A program made the position numbers and the translations under genes. From Lingula anatina (Eukaryota > Brachiopoda > Lingulata > Lingulida > Lingulidae), in NCBI RefSeq assembly GCF_001039355.2, contig NW_019774092.1, forward strand, positions 16,467 through 80,466: a stretch of DNA of 64,000 nt, given 5' to 3'. The notes under the pieces were generated by a model. That model had not been told where the DNA came from. It worked only from the letters and a program-made list of their open reading frames with translations, and did not search any database. Positions 24,739 to 38,100 of this stretch are shown piece after piece (position 1 is the first letter of the stretch; every line of letters starts with the position of its first letter).

Positions 24739-27700
24739 GACAGGAAAAAAATGTTCACAACGGCTGTCAGCTTCCTCGTGCACAACCAGTATTCAGTGTT
24801 TTACTACTCTTAGGAAGCGATCTGTTCTCGCTGCGCTGCCAGAGCTCGATCTACCGTTACACGGCGAACATTGAGTACTTAATGCTGCGGGTAGCTTAAC
24901 CATGACCTTTCGCAGATAGATAGTGACGTAGATATATGTCAATCGATACTACATAATTTTTTCAATTAAATGTTGTTTAAGCGTCCTGCCTCGTCTACGT
25001 AAGCCAATACCAATCCGTTCCAGTAAGCTCAGGGCAATCGGGGTTTATTAGGAATATAATTCTCGTGATTTGGGGCGATGGTATCTCTAATTTAAGTTAC
25101 TTCGTAAATGATTGAAGGAAAGAATGTGGGAAAAGGAACAGATAGCCGAGGCAAATTGCGTTAGAGAATCAAGCAAACTGCGTCATAAAATTGTTTTATT
25201 ACTTGGATATTGAGTCCTCCACAGGCAAAGAACTCCCATCTGTAGACGTACAAAGGTATAAAAGATATGGAAAAACTTTTTTTACCAATAAAGGTTCATA
25301 AAATCAAAGATTAATAATAAAAACCAACCACTTCATTGGATTTTGTGTAGTAATACAAATGAAATTCATATTGTAATGATCTTTCCAGGCTCCGACCGTT
25401 TATCCTGAACCTCTGCAGCGATCAAATGAGCAGAAAAACACAATACGGACAACAGACAAAGGTAATGTAAGAATATATAGAAAATACACTGAGTTTTTGT
25501 AAAACATGAATACATACCCTGTATCGGTGTTCTTCGCATTAAAGATCTTGTTACTTTCCTGGAAGCAAATTTCATGAATAATAGTTGATATTGATATCAC
25601 TGAACTTTTCTTAACCTCATGGTCTTGACATGTCTAAGTTGGGAAAATTGGTGTCGTCTTTAATGTCAACCAGAAGGCAGGATCTGTGACATATACAATT
25701 AATACACCGCGTTTATAGGGAATCCATTATTAATTTGCTTTATTGTATTATATTACCGAGGGCGTCTGTAACCTGAGACTTGTGGCGTGTTAAGGAATCT
25801 AGTGGTCGTCTGGGAATGGCATTGGGAAATCCTAGTTCAGTATCCACTGTTCGTCACATTACATAAATGTGTGGCCAAATGTCTGATTCTGTATGATGCA
25901 ACAAAGTAAAAATTCTAAATTGCCCCACTTTTGTCATATCTAAAATATTCAGTTTATATTTGACCTGTGGGGTTGCCGGACGTTAATGTGGGATTTAATG
26001 AGCATGATTCTCAAACGAGAAACGAGACTGGACCTCTTGTTTCTGGTACCTCGCAGCCATCTTAACATGATGTCGCCAAGCTTGGTTTAATATTAGATTA
26101 CCCAAGCTTAAAGTTATTCTATTAAAATAAATAAAGCACTACAATCAATAAAATCCTGGTATTCGTCTCACCCATAGCACTAATCCAATTATTTCAATGA
26201 CTTTAAACATTGAGATATGAATATTTTCTAAAATTTTAAACCAGTCAATAAATATATATGAAGAATTTGCATAACAATATGTGGATAAGTCCAGTAAAAA
26301 GCAAGAAAGAATCAAATTCGTCAAACACAGGCTTTTAAAGCCGAATGACCGTTCATGAGCTCGAGCCGGGGGTTTGTGATTGCAAGCACCGAATAAACGG
26401 GCCAAACCACGATTTTATGGAACGAAGGAAAAAAATCCTTGCAATCACGAATCGTACACACGCTCGCCTTCCCGTTTGGTACGTTCTGTCTGTATCAGAG
26501 AGAGTCGAGAGGGCATTATCCCTTTATTATATACGCTGTATGAATTGTAGATTACAGAAATACATCGGTTTTCCCGTTTCTAATATACAAATGGGAAATA
26601 CATGTATTTTTTATTTGAAAATCATCGGCTGTTTTAACATACGGTATTATGACTCATAGCTCTTCGTTACGTCAAATGTATCACGACCGAACACTACTGC
26701 GTGCCTAAAATATGTATGACTCAACACGGAGTGTCTGGTAATAATGAATTTCCATGCAGGACTCTCGAGAGAAGGAATTCGTTTGTCGTTTAAGAAAACT
26801 TCATTAACACAGAAGAAGAGCAATGACCCGTGGTTCAAGCCGGGTGAAGAGCAGTTTTGTACGAGGTGTAAATGTAAAATCTTTCTGCTCAATTATTGTT
26901 TATCCAGGCTTCTCAATAATTGGGGAATGACCAGATGTTTCCCATAGTTTTGTATTTTTCAACATCAAATGTTTCATCTGTACTGTTAATCGTTATATGT
27001 TTTCAAGTATTTATACACGTAGTTTAACAAACAAAGAGAATTGCTGTAATTTACCTGTAGTGATGTATAACACCCCATTTCCATACATTAGATCGACCTA
27101 CTTTAGATCGACCTAACTCCCTGGGGGTTCACGCTAAATAGCTGTCAGCCGGGCGGACACGAAAGTTAATTACACCCTTACAGCTTGTAGTAGGCGGGAC
27201 GGACATTTAAGTCGGATTATCTGAAAGTAATCTAGTGAGACTCCCCGCGGGGATAGATCGATCTAAAATCTATGGGAATGCGCCCATAGTCTTGGTATGT
27301 GTAGTTCTTATCAAGTACATGTAAGCATGAGCTTAAACGTTAAAACGGACAACTATAATATCATCTTTAGAAAAAGTTAAGTATATTGCAATATGGAGGT
27401 TCACAGTCCTGCAGTTCGTTGCTATGGATGAATAGTTATATATTTACGTACACAAACTTTCTAGTTTACCGACAAAGCAGTGCGCTGTCATTTAACATTA
27501 ATTTATTTTCGTCTACTGTGAACCCTGAGTTTCACTTGTCACCGGAAACTCACCATGAATATAAATCGCATTCAGAACAGCGGACTTACAAATCCGCGGA
27601 TGAAATATGGCAACTCACTTGAATGATTGTCACGTAATCCCCGCGGGGAATCTATTCAGTGTCTAATCGGGAATTAGGAGGCAAAGTTTTTAATAGGTGG

Positions 27701-28680
27701 CCATATTTGATCCGCAGATCTGTTAGTCCGCTGTTATGAATGCGTTCATAAACGCACCTCTGCGTATTACCGGACTTGAAAAGTTTCCAGTAATCTCTTA
27801 TACCCTGGGTGCTCGAGAGTGCAGCAACCAAAATTCTGAGACGCTGAATTAGTTACAAATTGCGATGGCAATGTTTCAGTGATGCTATTAAATATAAAAA
27901 GAATAAAAAAAATGATATTAGCAATCGCAACCAGTCTATAAATGAGTGATGGGTTTACTAAAAACTACTGCAAGGGTCAAATTAATTTCAACTGCGTCTT
28001 GGGATTTGCCATTGTTTTGCCCTGGGCAATCACGAGTTGTTTTTGCATCGTCTTTAGCAAAACTTAAAATGAATTGCCAAACCACCGAATATTTTGACGA
28101 GGTTCTTCTTTCCAGTTCAGAAATAACATTGCCCTTATGTTTACATGGCGAGATGAGATACCAAAATAGCCATCCACGAGGAATTAACGATGAATTAAAT
28201 CAATGTTATGTTTTTTCAAGCGGTTAGGCACCCCTAGACATTAGGTGATTTATGATGCTTTTATCTGGGTGCGAATCTGGCACTTACAACCTGCGTTTCA
28301 GAGGTTACTGGAACATAAACGCTATTGTCTACACGCCTTATGCGGTCCTTCTTTTATTGGCAGAGTTAGATTTTCATTTCTAGTAATCTTGGTTACTCGG
28401 GGTGTACATTTGGAGCATATTGAAAACTACTGACTAGTCTGGAAGTTACTCTCGGCCTCTTGTCCACAATGCAGTATGATCCATGAGCTATGGGTAATTA
28501 AAAGGTATTACAACTGTTCGTTTTGGTCTAAAAACGGATTTTCCTGGGATAAAGGACGATTTTCCCGCACTAACCAACATTTAAGGAATCCGTTCGGACA
28601 TTCAAAGTTAGTCCATGTTTTTTTCTGAAAAGTGTGTATTTTTGTAATATTCTCCTAAGAGAATGAAGGTCTACCCGGTC

Positions 28681-28703
28681 TATATATATATATATATATA
28701 TAT
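28681..28703. repeat. (TA)n microsatellite
   Basis: It directly abuts the left inverted repeat of the 28707-30014 element. Confidence 0.95.
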
Positions 28704-28741
28704 CTGATGGCAAGCACAGATTTCAGAATAATTGCCATAAC

Positions 28742-28743
<2 letters not shown>

Positions 28744-28792
<49 letters not shown>
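28744..28792. repeat. (GA)n microsatellite
   Basis: About 24 GA units, inside the left end of the candidate element. Confidence 0.97.
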
Positions 28793-28795
<3 letters not shown>

Positions 28796-29225
28796 AGACT
28801 GAATACAATATCTTATATATACATGTACAATCAATGTAGGTTATTGTTTACAACACATTCCTTCACAGCGTGAAAATTCATGCGTTCTGATATCAATAAC
28901 TACCTATATAATTAAATATTTGTATGGGATAATAGTCGCCTAAGTGAAAGAGCATGAGCAAATAATGATGAAATCATTTCCATAATTACAAAAATTTGTG
29001 CTATGTACTGTTTTGTCAGTGGCTTGAGAAATAAACTGATACTTTTCCAGACAAACAAATTAACGATCCAACTGTAACCAGACGAAATATTGGATGGAAT
29101 GAAGTATTAGTTTAGGTTTCAAGTAAGGTTATTTACAAGCGTTTACATTTTTGGAATCGTTTGTAATGATGAAATGCCGTTAGAGTGGTTGTTACATGTA
29201 GTTGACCAAATGAAAAATAAATATA

Positions 29226-29328
29226 GAAAATTGGTAAAAGCAAAAGAAAGTGGAAGTAAGGGTATATTCGGCTTGAAGGGTTGGATATGACTTGTGTTAT
29301 TATTGGAAAGATATTAAATTAAAAGTCC

Positions 29329-29359
<31 letters not shown>

Positions 29360-29575
29360 GGGAGAGAGTGGCGAGACAATATCACAAACACGTACGTGGA
29401 CGAACTTCTTCAACCTTCAGTTGGTTTTATTCTGGAGTACCTTGCTAATAACCTTATTAAGAGACAAACAGCATGAACTACATCATCTAAACAACATTGA
29501 GGTACCCTGCTTCACAGAATACCTTATCACCACAAATCGCAGGATATTTGGATAGACTGGAACAAAGCATTGGAG
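29226..29575. repeat. Diverged repeat R1, copy 1
   Basis: It matches 31035-31372 in the same orientation (shared blocks TTGGTAAAAGCAAAAGAAAG and AACAAAGCATTGGAGGCAAT). Substitutions and indels are frequent, so it is an old duplication. Confidence 0.9.
29329..29355. repeat. (GA)n microsatellite
   Basis: About 13 GA units. The homologous copy at 31136-31149 has only a short run. Confidence 0.95.
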
Positions 29576-30079
29576 GCAATGGCGGTTAATAATTCCGCAA
29601 ACCGACAGGTACTTTAGTACTATCTGGTTGAAAAATGGAACGATAAAAACTAGAGTTTTAAAACACTCCTGGTTTCCTGGACGATTGTCATATCGTTCAT
29701 TGTCTATGATATTGGACGGTTGTTCTCGTAATCAGTATTACCTGTTACAGCAGGTGATAAAATATTTTATGGGCAAGGTGAACTTTTTTTGATTGATAGA
29801 AACTGTTATACTTGTCGACGATATAACTCACATGTTCTGGTGCATTATTAAACCTGAAAATTAATGTAGGGACGAAAGTTAAAGAGATAACAGCTCTTCG
29901 TACGAGATTCAAAATTGCACAATAAAAATGCAAACAACACATAAAGATATAATAAATTCATTTTACCACCGAAACTGTGGTTATCGCAATTATTCTGAAA
30001 TCTGTGCTTGCCATTGGACCACGTGAACCTTCATAGATGGTTATACTCTGGAATAATCTAAAAAAAGATTATTAAAATA

Positions 30080-30117
30080 AACACACACACTCACACACAC
30101 ACACACACACACACACA
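30080..30117. repeat. (AC)n microsatellite
   Basis: AC run with one TC interruption, just outside the right inverted end. Confidence 0.95.
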
Positions 30118-30433
30118 AACAATCAACTTACTTTGAATGTCGGAAGGTACCAATGGTTAGTATGGGAACATCGTCTTATACTCCAGGAAAATCTATTTTA
30201 GGACACTTTTCCCGCCAAAGTGAAGAGTTGTTACCCTTTTAAGCATAAAATTTTGTTTTGAGTATTTTGAGTATAATATCGATAAAGTTATAAGTAGTTT
30301 GAAAAAAAATTCAAAATTTGGTACACGGCATCTTCTTTGACTGCACTACTGTAAACACATGTATGTAACTGCAAGCCGTCTGTAACCTCGGGCAAAGTAA
30401 TGTAGAAATTTCTAATTAAATTGATCAAATTCA

Positions 30434-30855
30434 GTTCAAGAAACTCAACAACAGTAGCTCTGACGTAGATACCACCTAATACAATATCTCATATTGTCAG
30501 TTTAGCTAGGTTGTTAAGGTCGACAACACATTCCTTCACACGCGAAAATTCATGTGTCCTGACATCAGTAACTGCCTATATAATTACTGTCCTCAATAAG
30601 AATCTGCTCGAAAGACAGCTTATTAAGACTATCAAATATGGCCAAGACGTAGATGCAATACAAAAGTGGCTGTAATAGGTACAGACAAACCCGTGCATTG
30701 ACGCAAAAGCGAGATGAAATGGTGACGTTTCGCTATTTGACCATCAGAGTCGCGCGCATCCCATCGTGAGAAGATTAGATTGTCCGAAATCTTCTTTACA
30801 GCTTATTGTCAACGTCTATTAATCTTAATCGTAGGAACTTGATTATCAATCAATT
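30434..30855. repeat. Diverged repeat R2, copy 1
   Basis: It matches 31379-31806 at an offset near 949. A well-conserved core reads CCCGTGCATTGACGCAAAAG and onward through CATCAGAGTCGCGCGCATCC. A shorter related piece lies at 28838-28914. Confidence 0.92.
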
Positions 30856-31034
30856 TAACATATTAAGCAAGGTTGAATTTTGAATAGTGACACACTAATT
30901 TGCTACAACTCTTGCTGCGAGGTGTGCCTAGACAGGCTGCATTTTCTTCTCTAAAACTATACTGTGTCTGTATTTGTGTCTCCGATGGGAAGCACAGATT
31001 CCAGAAAAATTGTGACAACCTCTGTTTTGGCGGT

Positions 31035-31372
31035 GAAAATTGGTAAAAGCAAAAGAAAGTGGAAGTAAGGGTATATTCGGCTTGATAGGTTGGAGATAAC
31101 TTGTGGTATGATTTGAAACATATTAAATTAAAAGTCCGAGAGAGAGAGATGGCAAGACAATTTCACAAACACGTACGTGAACGAACTCCTTAAACCTTCA
31201 ATTGCTTATTCTGATTTTATTCAGGAGTACCTTGCTTGTAACCTTACTCAGAGACAAACAGCATGGATTGGGTCGTCTAAATAACCGTGAGGTACCCTGC
31301 TTAACAGAATACCTTATCGGCACTAATCGCAGGAAATTTGGATAGACTCGAACAAAGCATTGGAGGCAATGG
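31035..31372. repeat. Diverged repeat R1, copy 2
   Basis: This is the second copy of 29226-29575. Immediately left of it, 30984-31024 is a decayed direct copy of the 40-bp terminal repeat, so this block looks like part of another element copy. Confidence 0.9.
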
Positions 31373-31378
31373 AGTTCA

Positions 31379-31806
31379 CGAAGCTCAACAACAGTAACTC
31401 AGTAGCTCTAACGTAGATACCACCTAATACAATATCTTTTATTTTCAATTTTGGTTGTTGTTAAAGTCGACAACACATTCCATCACGCGTGAAAATCCAT
31501 GTGTCCTGATATCAGTAACTGCCTAGATAATAGAACTGCCATCAATAAGAGTCTGCTCGAAATAAAGCTGATTAAGAGTATTAAATATGGCCAAGACGTA
31601 GATGTATGACAAATGTGACGGTAATAGGCACAGACAAACCCGTGCATTGACGCAAAAGCGAGATGAAATGGTGACGTTTCGCTATTTAACCATCAGAGTC
31701 GCGCGCATCCCGTCGTGAGAAGATTAGATTGTCCGAAATCTTCTTTACAGCTTATTGTCAACGTCTATACATCTTAATCGTAGGATCGTGTGATTATTAA
31801 TTAATT
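31379..31806. repeat. Diverged repeat R2, copy 2
   Basis: This is the second copy of 30434-30855. The similarity continues more weakly to about 31940 (CAGGCTGCATTTT and ACTATACT blocks also at 30930-30970). Confidence 0.92.
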
Positions 31807-34360
31807 TAACAAGTTGGGTTGAATTTTGAACAGTGGAAGACGTGTTTGCCATGACTCTTGCTGACTCCTGGTGTGCCTTAACAGGCTGCATTTTTTCTAT
31901 AAAACTATACTTCGTCTGTACTTGTGTCTTTGTTAACTCGAGAAAAATAAAAAGACCAACATATATCTGAATTTTGGAGTTCATGTAAACTTGCATTCCA
32001 TTAACACAAATGAAGGATTCTTTTAAAGGACTACGAGAAAAATCTGAGTGCCAAGGTCTGGTCGCAAAACGTTCACGCCCCGCCACATTGGATTTAGCAT
32101 AAAATAATGTAGATTTACAGTAAAAAAAATTAAAGGCATACTTCAATTCGCTTTTATACTATAGTATAAACAACGTCTGGTAGTGAACCATTGATAGTTG
32201 TTATAGTTTGGATGTGCTTTGCATATTTATTCCGACAAGTTTATTTAAAATGTATCTACAATTTTAAAAGCTTTAATGTATACAGATGTGTATGTTGCAA
32301 GTTGCATGTCAGCGAGGAAAGTAAATTTAAAATGCAAGCTGTTATAGATGGAAGGTGTGGAATGCATGTGCAATTAAGTTTTAATTTATTCAGAAGAATA
32401 TAGCATGGCAGGTTACGTGTCAGTTATGGAAGTTAATTAAAAATCTAAATTAAGAGCCACACAGAAGGAGACAGATAGCTAGATGGACAGACACACTTAT
32501 AGTTGCAGAGACCTGAGTTTTGCAGTTAAATAAACTATGTAGCAGGAAACTATATCTGCCTGTCTCAGTTGACTTATTGGTGAAAAACAACGGAAGAACC
32601 TGAACAACTAACAGGCTGGTTATTACAGTCTTCTGTCCAGCGAAATTCAAAATATGCTAACATGAAACCAATACATCCACGGTAACTGAATGAAAATTTA
32701 TGATTATAGGGCTAGCTCAAGCTCTCTGTGACACGCAATCTTGTCGTTTATCATCATTTAGTGATAATTTGGTGAACGCCAAAATTTGCCCCTGGAAATT
32801 AATACCATGCTTTCCGAACATTCGAACAAATCGACGTCACACCGTGGGGCCTTTTGAACAAAAAGTCCACGTACATGGGCTATGCCTAGAGAATGCTAAA
32901 ATCAGATAGTCAACTACGCAAAGCCGACTTAGAGGCATTGGTCTAAAAACGTCAGAGAATGTTTGACCCACAATAAGTGCAATTGACCAACCTAGATCAG
33001 CTACTGACACCAATGAGAGTTATAACTTTTACCAAGATAATCAAGATCGCTATAGGGGTTGAGTAATTAAAGGTCTACATCCTTTCTGAGACCGCTGTGT
33101 CTCAATCGAAATAGGGTAAGATTCAAAACATAATTGTAGACACAGTTTCTGTGGGCATTAAGTACTGTCCAATTGCAACTCGAGATTAATATCAATTTAT
33201 TTCAGGAGTCTTTGTTCATATTGGAGTAAGACTACGGTACATGCTTTGGTTATCAATGATCAGAATTATTCCCCTCATCACCAAGCCGTAGCCATATCCA
33301 ATACCAATTTTATCTATTAATCGGCGTTTGTAGGTTTCTTATTTCAATATAGCCAGTCTCGAAATGTGGCTGGAATGTGGTTAATTTAACTAGCGTCCAT
33401 TATGACGGAAAATATAATAACTTATGAAGGAAACAATGGTTGTGCACAGTACATTGTAATATTTGAACGATTCTGGACAGTGTACACCTTGGTGTTGAGA
33501 TTGAAAGTGCTGAAAGTGCCAGGAAAAAAAAGAGTGCTTTATAATTTAAAAAATTCTAACGTTGATTGTGTTCCTCTAAGACTGGATATCAGAGGTACAC
33601 CTGCATTTGTGTTCCTCCAAATCCCAATACATCATCAATTAGTAACCAGACCGAGGCTGTTCTAGAAGCGCAGCTGGAATTGGAAAAAGTCTAAGACCCT
33701 ACCCAACATGTCGTCTAAAACACTGATTAGGCCAAGAAAAAATGGTGCTAAAACCAAAGGTTACACAGAAGGTGTTTACATGAATGACGAGGTCTTCATA
33801 TTGCAACGAACAGATTTACATTTAAAAATGCGTACTGATTATAATCCCTATATATCAAACAACAGGTTCAGGTCATTTGACAACATGTTGATTCAAATAG
33901 CTTAGATGTTAAAACTTGCGGTGAAAAGGCATGGATGGCATAGAGGTGTGTTCACACGGGACCAAAATAAACCGGAAATATGTCTTAGGAGGTGCGTTCA
34001 AACGGGATTATAATGAACAGAAAGTCAGCCGGACTCGTGTTATCAGAAGCTGCTTCACGAAGGGACTTAGAGACAGGCAGTTTAATCCAGTGCACGAATC
34101 ACTATACATGTAAATCAGTAAAAGTACACAATAACAATGACACTTTATGCATAAAAATAACAAAAAGTAATAAACATTTTACTTAATGTCTAAAAATTGA
34201 TTTTATTGCAATATTATTGCTCTGTTCGCTTAGCTCCAATAAAGTAGAATGTAATGGTAAATTAACACTTTTTGTTCATTAGAATGATTTAAACTATGCT
34301 TAGTCTTTCGTATCACTGGAGTTACGAGTCCTATATAAAAGTGTGCAATGCGTTTGAACC

Positions 34361-34382
34361 AAAAAAAAAAAAAAAAAAAAAA
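34361..34382. repeat. Poly(A) run
   Basis: About 22 A. No retroposon body was recognised upstream. Confidence 0.93.
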
Positions 34383-34749
34383 CTAACATGAAATCAGACA
34401 AAACTGATAATTTGGTAGGCGAGCTGCGGCTCTCTGTAAACAAGATCGGTAGACTAAACCATACATAACCCAATGCGTTTTTCACTAATAAGGAAAAATA
34501 GGTGCAAAAAATCTGATGTTCTCAGAATTATTGTCCATTGCGCTATTGAACCGACTCAGATTTTATCTGGCTTAATGTAATGGTAGGATTTGAGAAAAAA
34601 AAGCCCGTTGTAGTGTATCTTCTACTGAAAAGCTAGCTCTTGTGGTTATTTGGCATTTGTAACATTACGCTCGTCGAGACTTCGGCAATTTTTACTCGTG
34701 GGCGATTTGAAATGTACATAAAGAACCCGGTAGTTTGCATGTATAAATG

Positions 34750-34755
34750 TTTATT
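34750..34755 (-). other. Candidate polyadenylation signal AATAAA
   Basis: AATAAA on the minus strand lies about 215 nt past the stop of the TMEM145-like gene. It supports exon 5 as the terminal exon, though the hexamer is common in AT-rich DNA. Confidence 0.35.
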
Positions 34756-34970
34756 TCAACGAGGAAATTATTTTAAAAAAAACTTAAAGGCTCTCGAATA
34801 CTTCTCTATAAAGCAAACACCAAAATTTTTCATGTCTCTGCTATTAAATCGTGATATGACATATGTCCCTGTCATGTAACAGGTATCTCATGAACTATAA
34901 CGCTGTAAGTTTAAACACGTTTCCAAATGCTCTATTTTGGCTCCAATTAGACAAATGCCGCCTCGATAAA

Positions 34971-35135
34971 CTATAATTTCATGTTCATGAATGCCAAGAC
35001 AGACCCTAAGCCATACACAATAACAGTAAATGTCCAGGCTGATTCTGAGGTAACTCCAGATGTCATTGGTGCTCTTGTTGGGAAAACAGGGTAATCGCCG
35101 TCAGTAATATTCAGCTTGAAATTTAACTGCAGGCC
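34971..35135 (-). CDS. TMEM145-like terminal exon 5 (GLQL motif, hydrophobic C-terminus)
   Basis: Acceptor CCTTGGCAG at 35136 is followed in phase 0 by GLQLNFKLNITDG, corresponding to GLQLEYEMVLTNG in TMEM145. The exon reads through a Ser/Thr-rich linker into AWTFTVIVYGLGSVLAFM and stops at TAG (34971-34973). This hydrophobic stretch sits where TM1 of the family lies. The short polar tail could equally be a GPI-attachment signal, with small residues SGVTSES just before it. Confidence 0.7.
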   Translation of the reverse strand, partial: GLQLNFKLNITDGDYPVFPTRAPMTSGVTSESAWTFTVIVYGLGSVLAFMNMKL

Positions 35136-38100
35136 CTGCCAAGGAAATATAAATTGCCTTTTAATGTATTTAAAACATAGTAATCATATGCAAAGCTGTA
35201 AAATCCGATGTGATTTTTGGGCATTTAAATTCTCATACTATAAGGAAACAAATTTTAAGTGGGAAGGGCTAACTATTAAAAATATATATACATTTTGCTT
35301 TAAAAGCTGACAGGGACCCTTGAAAGATACTGAAGAGTCGCTCCGGGAAGGGCCCTAAGATGAGTGTGGTCAAAAAAAGGGATAAAAGCTGTCATTTTCA
35401 TTTTAAGCAATACTAACGTCGGCGTTATAGTACATGTATCAGTAGTATGCCGTGGTTCCTTATAGGGTACATTGTAAGCTTATTACTCAACTTAATTCTA
35501 TATCATATCTTAAGGAAGCTGCCCCTCTTGACCCCCCCCCCCCCCCACGTTTCACCCTGCAACCTACAGTGTACATCCCTGTACATGCTTTAGTCATTTA
35601 CAATGCATTGTTATATAAAATGTCTTTACTCAGGCTCGTAAATGTAGTACGGGGGGCTGGGATGTTGTTGTTACCATTTGAAAAAAATTGCGACGATTAG
35701 GGGAGGAGGGGGCACTGACGTGCTTGAAAAATGTGGGTGGGTGGGTGAATGTGAGTTTGGGGGTTCTTATTTAATAAAAAATTATTTAATTTAATAAAAG
35801 TTATTTAAAGTTCACTATGTTATACCTGTGTAGAGTTGCAATTTGCGACCACAAATCTCCAACACTGTGGTCTGACGGACCTGAAGGTTCGGCCGAGAAC
35901 GCAGCTAATGTCATCGCCTCTCTCCATACACCCAGACCATGGTGAACTTGGTGATAGCGGGATGATGTTGTTAGCCTGTGGATCGGCAGTGGAGGTCTTT
36001 TCCTCGCACGTCTGAAAGAAAAAAGAAAAATTAAAAAGAAGAAGCAAAAAGACCCTATAAGCTTTGCCTTTCATTATGGAAAAAAACATTTCTTTTAATA
36101 AAAGCATCACCGTATTTTAGACAATTGGCAAGCATAACCAGTAACTTCAAAACACAATTCAAAGTAAATCCCTGCGAAGGCTTTCCAAAACAACAGAAAA
36201 AATTACCAAATAATTTAACAAAGCATATGCAAACTATGAGATATATAACACTTGACATACTGTAAATCTTCTCTCAAAAATTGAAATGAGTACCTGTAAT
36301 TTCTGTATGTCTTCCCATGTAGAATCATTGACGGGGTAGAGGTAAAGAGATTCCGGGCTATAAGACTGGAAAATTACTTACATCAGTATATTTTCAACAC
36401 ACGTGACATTCAATATTTCTTATCAAACGAAATAACATTTGAATAGACAATTTGCAAGCTTTAAAGTTTTGAAGGAATATATTGTATATTGTCTGTGTAC
36501 TATCCATCCAATTGTAAATGCATTCATGTAACTGTGGAGAGAGAGAGAGAGAGAGAGAGATTACCGTTGGGAATGAAAATTCAAAATTGACACTGGAACT
36601 ATTCCGCATACAAAATGCTGAGAAATGGAACCAGTTCTGAAATGGAATGAATAGAATATCGTAAAAGCAATGCATTTCTCTCTTGCAAAACCTGATTGAA
36701 ATACAATGTTCAAGGTACCGGTACATGTAGATTATTAGAATGGAGGACAGTGCAGAAGATTTTGGAAGCCCTCGACATTCTTAAGTCGTACAGTGTCTTA
36801 ACCATGGTATTTAATCTCATCTCATCTCATATTATATTATATTATATTATATTATATTATATTATATTATATTATAGACTAGGGGAAATATGATAAACAG
36901 CCAGGGGCCAACTCTTTGTTTAGCTACTCATTATCCAGTCCGACATTTGGGGAGATTGATGGACTGGTTATTTGAACAGTACTAAAAGCGACACCGGCAA
37001 CGCATAACTTAATTGCTTCAGGCACACATCTTGAAAACGGGTAGTGTGGTCCGATATACCGGTTAATTCAGGGTCCTTATGTGCTGAGTCTGGTAGTTGG
37101 TTAGGCCTGCCGTTTTAACAATGTTCTTATTATCACCAAGTGTCACCCGGATAATCGATAATGTAAATATGTTTTAAGAGTTGTTCTTGTGAGCGTTGTT
37201 TGACAGTAACCCCCCAAAATCACCTAAGTATGAAAATTAATTCAATGTTTCTTTGTGAAATTATAAGATAAAATAAAAAAACGACAGATATTCAATATAA
37301 TGTTGCTACAAATTCCCTTTCCAGTACAAACGCATTGACGATTTGCAATCGTGCAGTTTATCTGTGAATTAATCGCGCTCATTCCAGCTCATATCTATCC
37401 CACTTCAAATAATTGAATACTACCTTATCTGATAAATTGACTCATTAAGGATACCTTAAATCAAACAGTAAACAGCCAAACAATGTTATCAGCGGTTATC
37501 ATGACTCGGGATTTTTAACCCCAGATGTAATACATTGTTAAGATGATCTGAACATAATGGGATATGGTAGGGGGCCTATATTGACGAGATACGTGTAACC
37601 CGGTCCTGAGTCCATTGCCATGAAAAAATATCCTGAGTTTCAATTATTCATGCCATCTTTATTAGGTCCCTATCAACATGCTTTTGGACCCTAAGTTTAA
37701 GACATAACTGGAAACTACAATTAATTATCATACGTCAGTGTCGTTTCTACCAAGGACAGAGTAGTAATTTTTACAGCAATCTATGACACTCGGGGTAGTA
37801 AGTTTCCAACAATTTATGGCGCTCAGTGTGGTGAGTTTCCGACAATCTATGGCCCTCAGGGTGATGGAAAATCAGAGCAAATATACAGCAGACATGTACA
37901 AAGAACTCAATTCGCTCACAAAGTTCAAGTCTATCTGACCAAAGGGCGGTGGTTATGTTTGGGGTTTCTCAAGGGTGACATCAAGGACGCTTGAATAGGT
38001 TTCCAGTAGCGCGTCATATTTTTTATATAAAGTCAGCACAGTTCGTTTGTTTGCTTTTGTTCGTACTAGCACGTTGGAATTAGCAGTTTTATTTAGGTTA

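Larger units (their letters stand above)
28707..30014. mobile_element. Candidate 1.3-kb element with 40-bp inverted ends
   Basis: Bases 28707-28746 (ATGGCAAGCACAGATTTCAG and following) reappear inverted at 29975-30014 with 39 of 40 matches. The interior has two (GA)n tracts and no long open frame. Parts of the interior recur downstream at 30434-31372, so it belongs to a repeat family. It is probably a non-autonomous transposon. Confidence 0.6.
24739..34749. other. Intergenic between the RGK and TMEM145-like genes
   Basis: No gene was recognised on either strand. It contains the RGK 5' flank, the repeat cluster at 28707-31950 with several microsatellites, and a weak palindromic region at 27080-27290. 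Open frames at 27946-28227 and 33402-33665 have no splice or family support. Confidence 0.6.

Noticed and set aside
24739-24783. 15-codon N-terminal extension of the RGK protein from a GTG
   Set aside because: GTG is not a usual animal start; the first ATG is at 24738 and an in-frame TGA lies just upstream.
27946-28227. 93-codon plus-strand open frame
   Set aside because: Some balanced composition, but no recognisable family and no flanking splice signals.
31745-32146. 133-codon minus-strand open frame
   Set aside because: It overlaps the R2 repeat, has no splice or family support, and starts in AT-rich sequence.
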